Position numbers and translations under genes: made by a program. 64,000 nt of DNA. Source: Corynebacterium sp. 13CS0277. GTDB taxonomy: Bacteria > Actinomycetota > Actinomycetes > Mycobacteriales > Mycobacteriaceae. Positions 8,455 to 17,980 of the stretch are shown here, one piece after another (the stretch's first letter is position 1; every line of letters starts with the position of its first letter). The stretch is from NCBI RefSeq assembly GCF_002994655.1, contig NZ_PPDL01000006.1:1-64000 (forward strand). Reading direction: 5' to 3'. The notes beneath the pieces were generated by a model, which ran no database searches, was not told where the DNA came from, and saw only the letters and a program-made list of their open reading frames with translations.

Positions 8455-9473
8455 GGGGTCGCCTCCGGCATCGAGGGCTGGGCGTCCTTTTCCGCGTCCC
8501 AGGCGGCGCCGCGCGTGCCGCGGCTGCGCGCCCAAACAATGACAGCGACAAGCAAGACCAGCGCGCACCCTGCGCCCAGACCAAGCCACAGCAGCCGGTC
8601 AGAGTCGCCGTCCGCAATATCGGTGAGCGCTGCCGTAGCCTCCGGCGTGCGCATGGCAGCCGGTGCCGGCTCAGCAGGATCGTTGACTGTGGCCGCCAGC
8701 GCGAGCTGCGGATCCGTATCCCCGACTGCAAATCGGAGCACCGTTGTCACCGTCTGTGGCGGCCCAGTGGGGTAGTCAACGTCGGCCTGCAGCGTCAGTA
8801 CATGGACTCCAGGGTCGCTAAACACCCAATTGGCGTGCACATGGGTGTTCGGTTCGATCCACATGCTCTGGGGGAGCACTTTTCTTCCGTCGACCAGTGC
8901 TTGCGGCGCCTCAAACGTGCCGGACTGGAGGAACAGGCTGGCTGTCCCCGGCCCCTGGTGCCCCGTGACGCTCAACGTCATGCCGGTGGGATGAGTGTCC
9001 AGGAAGCTGGGGGCTTGGGTGTTCCACCCTAGCCATGGCACATCCGCGACTTGGTTTTGGGGGATCGCCCACACCAGCTGGCCGGGGTCTGCCCCAGTGA
9101 GCCCATAGTCGGCGGAATCCGGCACCCGATTTTCTGCGGCCGCTCCCAGAACGAAAACCACGTCGTTGGGGTCGCGCCAAACCGGTGGTACGACGGTGTC
9201 GTCACGGATTTTTATTTCCAGTGCACCATCGTGGAACAGCGGCCCAAAGTCAGCGTGGCCTGAGTGCATCGCCACCGGGGTGCCCGGAGGAATCAGTTCC
9301 TCTTCGGCAGTGACAACGACATCGAGCGCAGGGTCGCGGGGTTGCGCCCCGACGGCAGGTACGCCCCCAGCAACGACAGCCGCTGCAAGCCCGACAGCCC
9401 ACAGCCTCCGCCGGAAATGGTCGTCACGTTGCCTTGTCGTGGGGGCATCAAGGCAGTGTTGTCCAAGTGTCAC
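8451..9473 (-). CDS. Membrane-tethered protein with one anchored-repeat domain
   Basis: A 340-residue exported protein. The GTG at 9473 lies downstream of AAAGGAGAAG and follows the receptor gene by 27 bp. A signal peptide (about 20-43) leads to one repeat domain (about 68-252) bearing the start motif SGHADF and the signature H211-V-H213-x2-W-V-F-x2-P-G. A short linker and one transmembrane span (about 294-315) with a cytoplasmic basic stop (RSRGTRG) follow. No sortase motif is present, so it should stay in the plasma membrane. That places one repeat at the membrane surface beside the transporter, consistent with an intermediate in a ligand relay (inference). Confidence 0.85.
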   Translation of the reverse strand: MTLGQHCLDAPTTRQRDDHFRRRLWAVGLAAAVVAGGVPAVGAQPRDPALDVVVTAEEELIPPGTPVAMHSGHADFGPLFHDGALEIKIRDDTVVPPVWRDPNDVVFVLGAAAENRVPDSADYGLTGADPGQLVWAIPQNQVADVPWLGWNTQAPSFLDTHPTGMTLSVTGHQGPGTASLFLQSGTFEAPQALVDGRKVLPQSMWIEPNTHVHANWVFSDPGVHVLTLQADVDYPTGPPQTVTTVLRFAVGDTDPQLALAATVNDPAEPAPAAMRTPEATAALTDIADGDSDRLLWLGLGAGCALVLLVAVIVWARSRGTRGAAWDAEKDAQPSMPEATP

Positions 9474-9500
9474 GACAATACTTCTCCTTTTCTCGGTTTC

Positions 9501-11117
9501 TTATGACTGCGGCAGTGGGGTTGTGCCCCGGCCGCCCTCGGTTCCCAGACAGGTACGCAGTTCGCGTGCTGTGTGCTGGAGTAGCGGCACATACCCATCA
9601 ACCCCCTCACGGGGGTCAAGGACTTCCCCATACAGGACGCACACCTTGACGCCTGCGCGGCCTGCAATGTCCTCCAAGGTGCGCTGGTGGGTTGTATCCA
9701 ACGGCCCACGGAACACCGCGGGTAACTGCAGACCTTCGATCGCTGCAGCTACCTGGGCACGAGCCCTCGGCGTCGACTCCAGGCCGGCGTGGGCTGCCAC
9801 CACGCCCGCCCGCCGCAACCCATACGCCTCCGTGAGATACCCGAAGCCGTCGTGGGTGGTGACGAGCCCGCGCCGACCAGGGGGTATCGCTGCGACTGCA
9901 CGTCGGATCTCCTCCCCTGCTGCGTTCACCGCGTGCGCCGTACGTGCGCTGCGTTGCTGATAGACCGCCCGCTGGCCTGGGTCGACCTGTGATAAGGCGG
10001 CAGCGATGCTATCGAGGTAAGCGATCCCGTTGGCAGGGTCCAGCCAGGCGTGCGGGTCCGTGTCGCCGTGAATGTGCCGACCGACGACTGCTTGACGGAG
10101 TACAAACCACTGCTCGCCCCTCCGGCCGAGGAATCGGAAGTCCGTCGTCCGCGGGATCTCCATCACTGTGGTGGCCGGGACGGACACCACCGTGTTCTCA
10201 AGATCCCACTGCGGACGGACGTCCCCGGGCGTTGCCGGATCACCGACCAACACCAGCTCTCCATCTCGCAAGGTGACGTCAGCATGTCCCCGATCGATAA
10301 CGTCGGGGGTTGTCCCTGTCTCGACGAGAGGGTGGGCGTATGGGTCGACGCCGACAGCAACCAAGAGATGCGCGCGTGCAGGCGGCTCGTTGTTTGGTCG
10401 GTCGGCGGTCGCCGCTTCAAGGTCAAGCGCGTAATAGCCTGGCTCGTTGAATGCCCACGACACGTGGGTGTGCGCGCCACGCGGCAGTCGCGTCGATGAA
10501 CCTTCCTCGTCGCTGTCGAACAGCACATACGGCTGCCCGAAAGTCGCCGTTTGGAACGCGACGGCACGGCCTCCTGGGGGCACTGTGGCCCCGACGAGCG
10601 TCCATTCGGCCTCGCTGCCTGTCGCGGCGCCATTGTCGCTTCCGGCCGCGGAGGCGCCTCCGGCAGTGCTCGGCGGCATATCGACGCGCACTCCCAGCCA
10701 CACGGTATCGAGGGCAGCGTCCTCCACAAGGGGAAGCAGGTACCCACCGTGGGCCGGCGCGTCCTCAGCCAGAAACACCACCGGAGTCCCCGGCTTCTTC
10801 ACTGCCTGCACCGTGCGCAACACCCGCGAATCTTCGAAGAACAGCCCATTGGCCACTATGAGATCGGCGTGGGCAATCTCCCGAATTGTGCGTAACGTGG
10901 GCTCGAAGGTGTGGGGGTCCGCACCGTTGGGCACGATGGAACTCACATGTGCGGTCGGCATCGCTACCTGCCGCACCATGTCAGCAAACAGGGGCGTGGT
11001 CGCTACGATCTGCAGCTTTTCCCCAGTGTCCGGAGGCGACGGCTGCGAGCATGCCGTGGCACTCGCTACGACGGCCATCGCGATTGCGGTCACTCCTCGC
11101 CGAAGGCGAGAAGTCAT
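9501..11117 (-). CDS. Anchored-repeat ABC transporter substrate-binding lipoprotein (ZnuA-like with inserted repeat domain)
   Basis: A 538-residue lipoprotein, Cys23 in a SATAC lipobox. The two halves of a cluster A-I metal receptor are recognisable. Residues 33-120 include NGADPHTFEP (His69). Residues 350-520 include DPHAWLDP (His356), THDGFGY (His422) and GEVLDP. Between them sits about 220 extra residues containing one anchored-repeat domain with H216-T-H218-x2-W-A-F-x2-P-G-Y-Y, followed by a second GHAD start motif (277-280). This insertion matches the described family in which the receptor shares a domain with wall-anchored partners. The ATG at 11117 overlaps the previous stop as ATGA. 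Zinc or manganese is the expected ligand. Confidence 0.9.
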   Translation of the reverse strand: MTSRLRRGVTAIAMAVVASATACSQPSPPDTGEKLQIVATTPLFADMVRQVAMPTAHVSSIVPNGADPHTFEPTLRTIREIAHADLIVANGLFFEDSRVLRTVQAVKKPGTPVVFLAEDAPAHGGYLLPLVEDAALDTVWLGVRVDMPPSTAGGASAAGSDNGAATGSEAEWTLVGATVPPGGRAVAFQTATFGQPYVLFDSDEEGSSTRLPRGAHTHVSWAFNEPGYYALDLEAATADRPNNEPPARAHLLVAVGVDPYAHPLVETGTTPDVIDRGHADVTLRDGELVLVGDPATPGDVRPQWDLENTVVSVPATTVMEIPRTTDFRFLGRRGEQWFVLRQAVVGRHIHGDTDPHAWLDPANGIAYLDSIAAALSQVDPGQRAVYQQRSARTAHAVNAAGEEIRRAVAAIPPGRRGLVTTHDGFGYLTEAYGLRRAGVVAAHAGLESTPRARAQVAAAIEGLQLPAVFRGPLDTTHQRTLEDIAGRAGVKVCVLYGEVLDPREGVDGYVPLLQHTARELRTCLGTEGGRGTTPLPQS

Positions 11118-12907
11118 CGCGGCCCTCCCAGCCAGGCCGGAAGAGTTCCGGTGTGCCACCCATGGAGGAGGGCAGCGCCGATGCTCAGCAAGCCGAGAGC
11201 TGCGAGGATCAATGCCCACAAAGGCGATGCCACGCCAGTCGAGGCCAACTGGGAGCCATGACCGTCCGTGGTCGTCGGCTGGTCGCTCGCACCCGGAGAG
11301 CAGGGGGTCCCGTCGGGAAGCGTCCACGTCCCCACGCCATCGCGGATGGTGGCCCCCAGATCAAAGTGGCCTTCGTTCACCTGTCGACCGGCTGCAGTGC
11401 CAGCGGACTTGCCAACGAGGAACCTCAGCGTCGTCGTGGCCGACATGCGGTGACCATCGGTGGACGTCGCGCTCTGCTCCACGGTCAGGAGATATTCGCC
11501 AGGTGCGCTAAACACCCAGTTGGGGTGGACATGGGTGTTGCGCGGAATTGTCACTTCCCCACTGAGGTGGTCGGCGGAGGCCTGGAACCAAGGAGTACCG
11601 ATCACCTGGCCAAAATTGCCGCTGGTAAAAACTTCCAATCGACCAGGTCCCTGGAGGCTCACGGGTCGCCACGTCACCTCACCAGTCGTGGAACGCTGGA
11701 GATCCTCGTCCATGGTATTCGCGCCCAGCCAGGGCACACCGGCAATTTGGGTCGCTCCAATGGTGTAGATCTCGCTTCCCGCCTCGATGCCCTGCAATCC
11801 TGCAGGGGCCTGCGCTCGGGCACGCTCCCCCACAACGAAAGTGACAGATGCCGGGTCGCGGAACACCGCGGGGTGCACCGTGTCGTCTTTCAGCTGGGCG
11901 ACGAGCCCCGTCCCGGTCGATGTCTGCCGGCATTCGGGGACCGTGGCGGTTGCGTGAATAGGCTGGGCCGAGTGACCACCACGCTCACTGCTACCAGACG
12001 ACGAAGAGGAGCCGCTGGGCGCTTGACGAGGAGCCGGTGAAGGAGTTTTCTTCGGGGGATCCGAAGGAAGCGGGGGGACTACTGGCACGGATGGTGCGGG
12101 CGGAACAGCAATCGGGGGCACGGCCCCCGAATCAGGAGCAGGAGTGAGGTCTCGGGAGTCCACCGCGGTGGCGTCCCCCACCGCCCAGGTGTAGGTCACC
12201 TGGGGGCTGGAAACAGTTGTGCCATAGCGCTCACCCTGGGCATGGGCGGTGAAGGTATAGACGCCGGGCTCCGTGAACATCCAGTACGCATGCACGTGAG
12301 CCGGGGTGGCCTGGTGGATGCGGGAGCCATCGTGGAAACTCAATTCACCATCCGCCAGAAGCGGCTGAAGTTCCTGGGAGAAGTTCTTCTGCGTGAACAG
12401 GTACACGGTGCCGGGACCCCGTACCTGATCGATGACGATGTCGATAGCCTCAAATCCAGCGGGCGAGACCTCCAAGGTGTCCCACCCGGGCCACAGCAAC
12501 CCTTGCACCTGAGTCAAGGGCAGCACATAGCCGCTTGACGCAATGTCCGGGTGGCTGGCGAGGTCGGCACTGTATGCCGCATCACCGACACGGAACACCA
12601 CATCTTCCGGGTTGCGCAGCACCCCATGGCCGGTGATGTCCTCTTTCACCTGCAGGGTGAGTCCGTCATCGTTCGGGATGACGGTGAAGGCATCGACGTG
12701 ACCGTCTGCCAATTCCACGGCATCTGCGGCCACAGCGACACCAGCTGCCCCCAGGAGCATGCCGAGGCTTGCGGCAATGGCGAGCAGCAGTCGCGTCGCC
12801 GTACTCGACAGCTCCTGCGCGTGGGTGCGGATGCTTGGCTCTCTACCGGGCACATGTCGGGAGGTCATGGGGTGCGCCCCCGGGGGAGGCGGAAAAATCG
12901 TGAACAT
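11114..12907 (-). CDS. Sortase-anchored (LASTG) surface protein with two anchored-repeat domains
   Basis: A 597-residue exported protein, first gene of the metal cluster. The ATG at 12907 was chosen because GAAGGATTTT precedes it; ATG 12868 (584 residues) is an alternative. A signal peptide ends near AVAADA (62). Repeat one (about 68-245) has H204-V-H206-x2-W-M-F-x2-P-G-V-Y. A Pro/Ser linker (255-315) leads to repeat two (about 318-500) with H459-V-H461-x2-W-V-F-x2-P-G-E-Y. A short third start, EGHFDL, follows. LASTG (554-558) with a hydrophobic span (559-582) is a sorting signal of the LAxTG kind used by class E sortases. The basic tail is weak (HGWHTG...GGPR). Wall display of two repeats fits a capture role. 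Confidence 0.86.
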   Translation of the reverse strand: MFTIFPPPPGAHPMTSRHVPGREPSIRTHAQELSSTATRLLLAIAASLGMLLGAAGVAVAADAVELADGHVDAFTVIPNDDGLTLQVKEDITGHGVLRNPEDVVFRVGDAAYSADLASHPDIASSGYVLPLTQVQGLLWPGWDTLEVSPAGFEAIDIVIDQVRGPGTVYLFTQKNFSQELQPLLADGELSFHDGSRIHQATPAHVHAYWMFTEPGVYTFTAHAQGERYGTTVSSPQVTYTWAVGDATAVDSRDLTPAPDSGAVPPIAVPPAPSVPVVPPLPSDPPKKTPSPAPRQAPSGSSSSSGSSERGGHSAQPIHATATVPECRQTSTGTGLVAQLKDDTVHPAVFRDPASVTFVVGERARAQAPAGLQGIEAGSEIYTIGATQIAGVPWLGANTMDEDLQRSTTGEVTWRPVSLQGPGRLEVFTSGNFGQVIGTPWFQASADHLSGEVTIPRNTHVHPNWVFSAPGEYLLTVEQSATSTDGHRMSATTTLRFLVGKSAGTAAGRQVNEGHFDLGATIRDGVGTWTLPDGTPCSPGASDQPTTTDGHGSQLASTGVASPLWALILAALGLLSIGAALLHGWHTGTLPAWLGGPR

Positions 12908-12975
12908 AAAATCCTTCGTTGACAACGACGAACAGCGGTCACACCGACAGCTAGTGGAAACGATGTGCAGAGTCA

Positions 12976-13004
12976 GTTCTAGCAAAATGAAAACCCCTCC
13001 GCAA
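12976..13004 (-). promoter_or_regulatory. Candidate promoter of the metal-relay cluster
   Basis: On the minus strand TTGCGG (13004-12999), a 17-bp spacer and TAGAAC (12981-12976) preceded by TG form an extended -10 promoter. The leader to the ATG at 12907 would be about 60 nt. The spacer contains GTTTTCATTTTG, which vaguely resembles half of an actinobacterial Zur operator; that resemblance is weak. Confidence 0.45.
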
Positions 13005-13243
13005 GCGATATTCATTAACGGTTCGTTGATGAACATCCCCACACCCCCGACGATGCCCGACAGGCTAATCACACAGACATCATGGGCCTCATCGCCACCT
13101 CTCGACATGGGCCAATGCAACTCCCCACCGACAACGTCAGGACACCGTCGCCATCGTCCGTCTACCCCCACACCACGCATCCCTGCAGCCACTATCCCCC
13201 TGTCCCCATCCCTGACACACCACACCACAGCGACCAGTTTCCA

Positions 13244-13249
13244 TATACT
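13244..13249 (+). promoter_or_regulatory. -10 hexamer TATACT of the TPM-like gene (probably leaderless)
   Basis: TATACT ends 7 nt before the ATG at 13257, which puts the transcription start at or within a base or two of the start codon. A GGAG at 13250-13253 is too close to act as a ribosome binding site. Confidence 0.5.
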
Positions 13250-13256
13250 GGAGCCC

Positions 13257-14696
13257 ATGAGAATTATGCGCGCGACAAAACTATTCCGCCACGCGCTTGG
13301 TGCGCTGGCCGCCGGAACGCTCGCAGTGTGCACCACAGGAGCCCTCCCCCATGCCGCAGCTGTTCCACCAGCACTCATCGATGCGTCCCCCACCGCGACA
13401 CCACAAGGATCAGTGGAGGTCAGGGTGTGGTCGAACGACCCGACGATTACCAGTGCAGACGTCGACTTCCTCCGCAAGGAAACCGACAGAATCCCCTTTC
13501 CGCCACAGGTCACCCACGTCGACTATGTCGTCTTTAGCTCTGGCGCAGACAATCTCAACGACACCACCCTCGCTTTTGCGACTGAGCAGCGACGTGACCT
13601 CATTAATGCCACGGAAACCAAATGGGCCCCTGGCCACCTCATCGCAGTGGTCAGCCTCGACCCCCGCCGCAACGGTATCTACTGCGGCGACGATGTCTGT
13701 TCAGCTCTGCAGCTCGCTGGCACAAGCCATTTGGATTACTCCCTCGATGCAATGAAACCTTCACTGCGCCAAGGCAACATTGCGGCAGGGCTCTTCGAAG
13801 GCGTCAAGGCCGCCTCCGACCCCACCCTGAGGCGCACCGACAACGACACGTCGAAAGGCACCTCTGTCTGGTGGCTTCTCCTCGGTGGCGGTTCTGCGGC
13901 ACTACTGCTTGGGTACGGCATCCGTCGCGGCGCTCGGCAGGGTGCCGAGTTGACCAAGCGTCACAACAGACTCATCACCGAATGGTCACGTGTCGCTCAC
14001 CAGCTCGACGACTACGACATCCGCGCCAATAGCTTGACCAGCGTTTTTGCTGACGCCCAGTTGCGCCACGAGTGGACCGAGCTCCGCGACGGATTCGTCG
14101 CCGTCGAAGAGCAGCTCCACACAATCCCCGAAGCCCCCACGGAGCAAGACCTTGCCCCCTACGCCCAGGACCTCACCGAGGCGGAGCGCACCCTGACCAT
14201 GATGAAGAACGCACAAAACAATATCGATGTGCTCTACGACGTCGAGCACGGCGACGTGCAACGGCGAATCATCGAGGCCACCAAACTTCACCTCGAGCTC
14301 CAAAAGGCGCTCCGCACGACGGACGACACCGCAGAGATCGAACAACTCCGGGAACTCGACGCGCGCGCACTCCTCCTGCGTGATGAGCCTGAAAGGGACA
14401 CCTTCCTCGATGACTTCGCGCTACTCATTGCTGATATCGCCGAAATCACCGAAGCGATCGCCGCGAGCCACTACTCCGACACCACTCGGCGATCGACGCC
14501 AAAGCTCACTAGCTACGACTGGTCGCTCGGCACCGGCTACCACGACTACGTGCCCTTGACTGTGTGGGAGACATGGCACGACTACGATCACGCACCGGTT
14601 GCGTCCGCCAGCGACGGCAGCTGGGGCGCATCCAGCTCCAGCACTTCTTACTCCTCGGGCGGTTTCAGCGGTGGCGGAGGCTCCAGTAGCTGGTAG
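13257..14696 (+). CDS. Secreted TPM/DUF5129-like membrane protein
   Basis: A 479-residue protein. A signal peptide (about 1-35) is followed by a TPM-type domain (about 50-195) with SADVDFLRKET, HVDYVVFSSG and LIAVVSLDPRRNGIYCGDD. One transmembrane span (about 206-225) and a long helical, probably coiled-coil cytoplasmic part follow. The tail SSGGFSGGGGSSSW is typical of the YgcG/TPM group. Proteins of this kind have been linked to photosystem repair in plants and are poorly understood in bacteria; corynebacterial members are catalogued as DUF5129. The ATG at 13257 follows a -10 box directly. It is divergent from the metal cluster, so shared regulation is possible but unproven. Confidence 0.75.
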   Translation: MRIMRATKLFRHALGALAAGTLAVCTTGALPHAAAVPPALIDASPTATPQGSVEVRVWSNDPTITSADVDFLRKETDRIPFPPQVTHVDYVVFSSGADNLNDTTLAFATEQRRDLINATETKWAPGHLIAVVSLDPRRNGIYCGDDVCSALQLAGTSHLDYSLDAMKPSLRQGNIAAGLFEGVKAASDPTLRRTDNDTSKGTSVWWLLLGGGSAALLLGYGIRRGARQGAELTKRHNRLITEWSRVAHQLDDYDIRANSLTSVFADAQLRHEWTELRDGFVAVEEQLHTIPEAPTEQDLAPYAQDLTEAERTLTMMKNAQNNIDVLYDVEHGDVQRRIIEATKLHLELQKALRTTDDTAEIEQLRELDARALLLRDEPERDTFLDDFALLIADIAEITEAIAASHYSDTTRRSTPKLTSYDWSLGTGYHDYVPLTVWETWHDYDHAPVASASDGSWGASSSSTSYSSGGFSGGGGSSSW

Positions 14697-14703
14697 CTGA
14701 CTC

Positions 14704-14720
14704 ACCTCGACGTTCGAGGT
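14704..14720. terminator. Hairpin after the TPM-like gene
   Basis: ACCTCGA and TCGAGGT form a 7-bp stem with a 3-nt loop starting 8 nt after the TAG. No T tract follows. It separates this gene from the convergent sufT. Confidence 0.4.
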
Positions 14721-14818
14721 GCTCGACGAGGTACACCCCTCCGTGCACGCTCCTTGAGACTAGGCTCACGAGCCGACACGAAGGGGTGAGATTCCATGCC
14801 CAACGTCTGTGACGGGCC

Positions 14819-15244
14819 CTATACGCTAAACCCCAGGGCACGCAGCTGCTCGCGCCCATCTTCGGTGATCATCGCCGGCGTCCACGGCGGCATCCACACC
14901 CACTTGATGGTGAGCTTGGAGGCCACCTTGTTACCCACTACAGCTTGCTCCGCCTGGTCCTCCAACACGTCCGTCAGCGGACACGCAGGCGAGGTCAACG
15001 TCATCTCGATGACGGCCTCGTCGCCGTTTTCGATCCAAATGTCGTAGACCAAACCCAGGTCGACGACGTTGATGCCGAGCTCCGGGTCAATGACGTCGCG
15101 CATGTACTCCTCGACGTCGAAGGCGCGGGCCTCGTCGGCCTCGGACTGCGGCGGCTTCACCTTCTCCGCGGCCTCGGCGCGCTCCTCGCTGCGATCGGCC
15201 GGCAGGGTGGTCTCGTTGTCCTCGACAGGGGTGTTCTCAGTCAT
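14819..15244 (-). CDS. sufT: SufT, DUF59/MIP18-type iron-sulfur cluster assembly protein
   Basis: A 141-residue protein, last gene of the suf operon. After a charged, Ala/Glu-rich N-terminus of about 40 residues comes the DUF59 domain: RDVIDPELGINVVDLGLVYD, then TLTSPACPLTDVLEDQ with the conserved Cys, and MPPWTPAMITEDGREQLRALG. SufT/MIP18 proteins help mature or deliver Fe-S clusters. The ATG lies 63 bp after sufU. The stop faces the convergent TPM-like gene. Confidence 0.93.
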   Translation of the reverse strand: MTENTPVEDNETTLPADRSEERAEAAEKVKPPQSEADEARAFDVEEYMRDVIDPELGINVVDLGLVYDIWIENGDEAVIEMTLTSPACPLTDVLEDQAEQAVVGNKVASKLTIKWVWMPPWTPAMITEDGREQLRALGFSV

Positions 15245-15307
15245 CGGCTTCCCGTGAAATCAGTGGCCGCCCCAACAACCGGGCGGCGAAAAACGTGTGT
15301 GTGGTCT

Positions 15308-15763
15308 CTACTCGGCGCTTTTGTGCTCCACCGCGTCCGCGGCCGCAGCCTGGAATGCCTTCCAGCCCAGCAGCGCGCACTTGACGCGGGCGGGGTACTT
15401 GGACACCCCGCCGAAGGCGACGCCGTCGCCCAGCACCTCCGGGTCGCCTTCAATCGTCCCGCGGGAGGTCACCATCTCCTCAAAGGCGGCGAGCTTGTTC
15501 ACCGCCTCCGCCAGCGGCAGGCCGACGATCTCCTCGGCCATCACCGACGTCGAGGCCTGGGAGATGGAACACCCCTCAGCCTCGTAGGAGATGTCCTTGA
15601 CGGTGGAGCCGTCCTCGTCGAGGAGGATCCGCAGCGTCAACTCGTCGCCGCAGGAGGTGTTGACGTGGTGCACCTCTGCATCGAATTCATCATTCAACCC
15701 CGCGTGGGTGGGGTGACGGTAGTGATCGAGGATCACTTCCTGGTACATCGACTCCAGGTTCAC
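15308..15763 (-). CDS. sufU: SufU, zinc-dependent sulfurtransferase partner of SufS
   Basis: A 151-residue IscU/SufU-fold protein that accepts sulfur from SufS. The three cysteines of the zinc site are visible in NTSCGDELTL, EGCSISQAS and VKCALLGWKAF. The SufU-specific insert between the second and third is present, which separates it from scaffold IscU. The GTG at 15763 was chosen because TTAAGGAGCG lies 9 nt upstream and the protein then begins MNLESMYQEVILDHYRHP, as family members do. It follows sufS by 111 bp. That gap holds a 12-bp palindrome overlapping a possible -10, so an internal promoter may exist. Confidence 0.95.
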   Translation of the reverse strand: MNLESMYQEVILDHYRHPTHAGLNDEFDAEVHHVNTSCGDELTLRILLDEDGSTVKDISYEAEGCSISQASTSVMAEEIVGLPLAEAVNKLAAFEEMVTSRGTIEGDPEVLGDGVAFGGVSKYPARVKCALLGWKAFQAAAADAVEHKSAE

Positions 15764-15802
15764 GACAACACGCTCCTTAACTGTCTTCGGGCCGGCGGGG
15801 CC

Positions 15803-15814
15803 CACTGTACAGTG
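15803..15814. promoter_or_regulatory. 12-bp palindrome CACTGTACAGTG between sufS and sufU
   Basis: A perfect palindrome 40 bp upstream of the sufU start. It embeds TACAGT on the minus strand, a plausible -10 hexamer. Its CACT/AGTG half sites are the same as in the CACTAGTG palindromes near sufR, but spaced 4 bp further apart. Confidence 0.4.
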
Positions 15815-15874
15815 CCACACGGCACCGGCTAGATGCTGCAACGCCCAGGGTGCGGGAAAACTTCCCCCGCAGGG

Positions 15875-17892
<2,018 letters not shown>

Positions 17893-17980
17893 GGGTGAGG
17901 TCACCTTTTCGTGTCAAGCAGGGCACACACGCCCCCACCGGGCGCAAGGGCCGGCGGGGTGTCGTGGGTGGACGGAGGGG

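Larger units (their letters stand above)
12908..13256. other. Divergent promoter region between the metal cluster and the TPM gene
   Basis: These 349 bp are more AT-rich than their surroundings and show no gene. They should hold the promoters of both divergent units. A minus-strand promoter candidate (12976-13004) and a plus-strand -10 (13244-13249) are listed separately. Inverted repeats GTTC-N6-GAAC (13021-13034) and TTCAT-N13-ATGAA (13011-13033) are also present. Confidence 0.5.
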
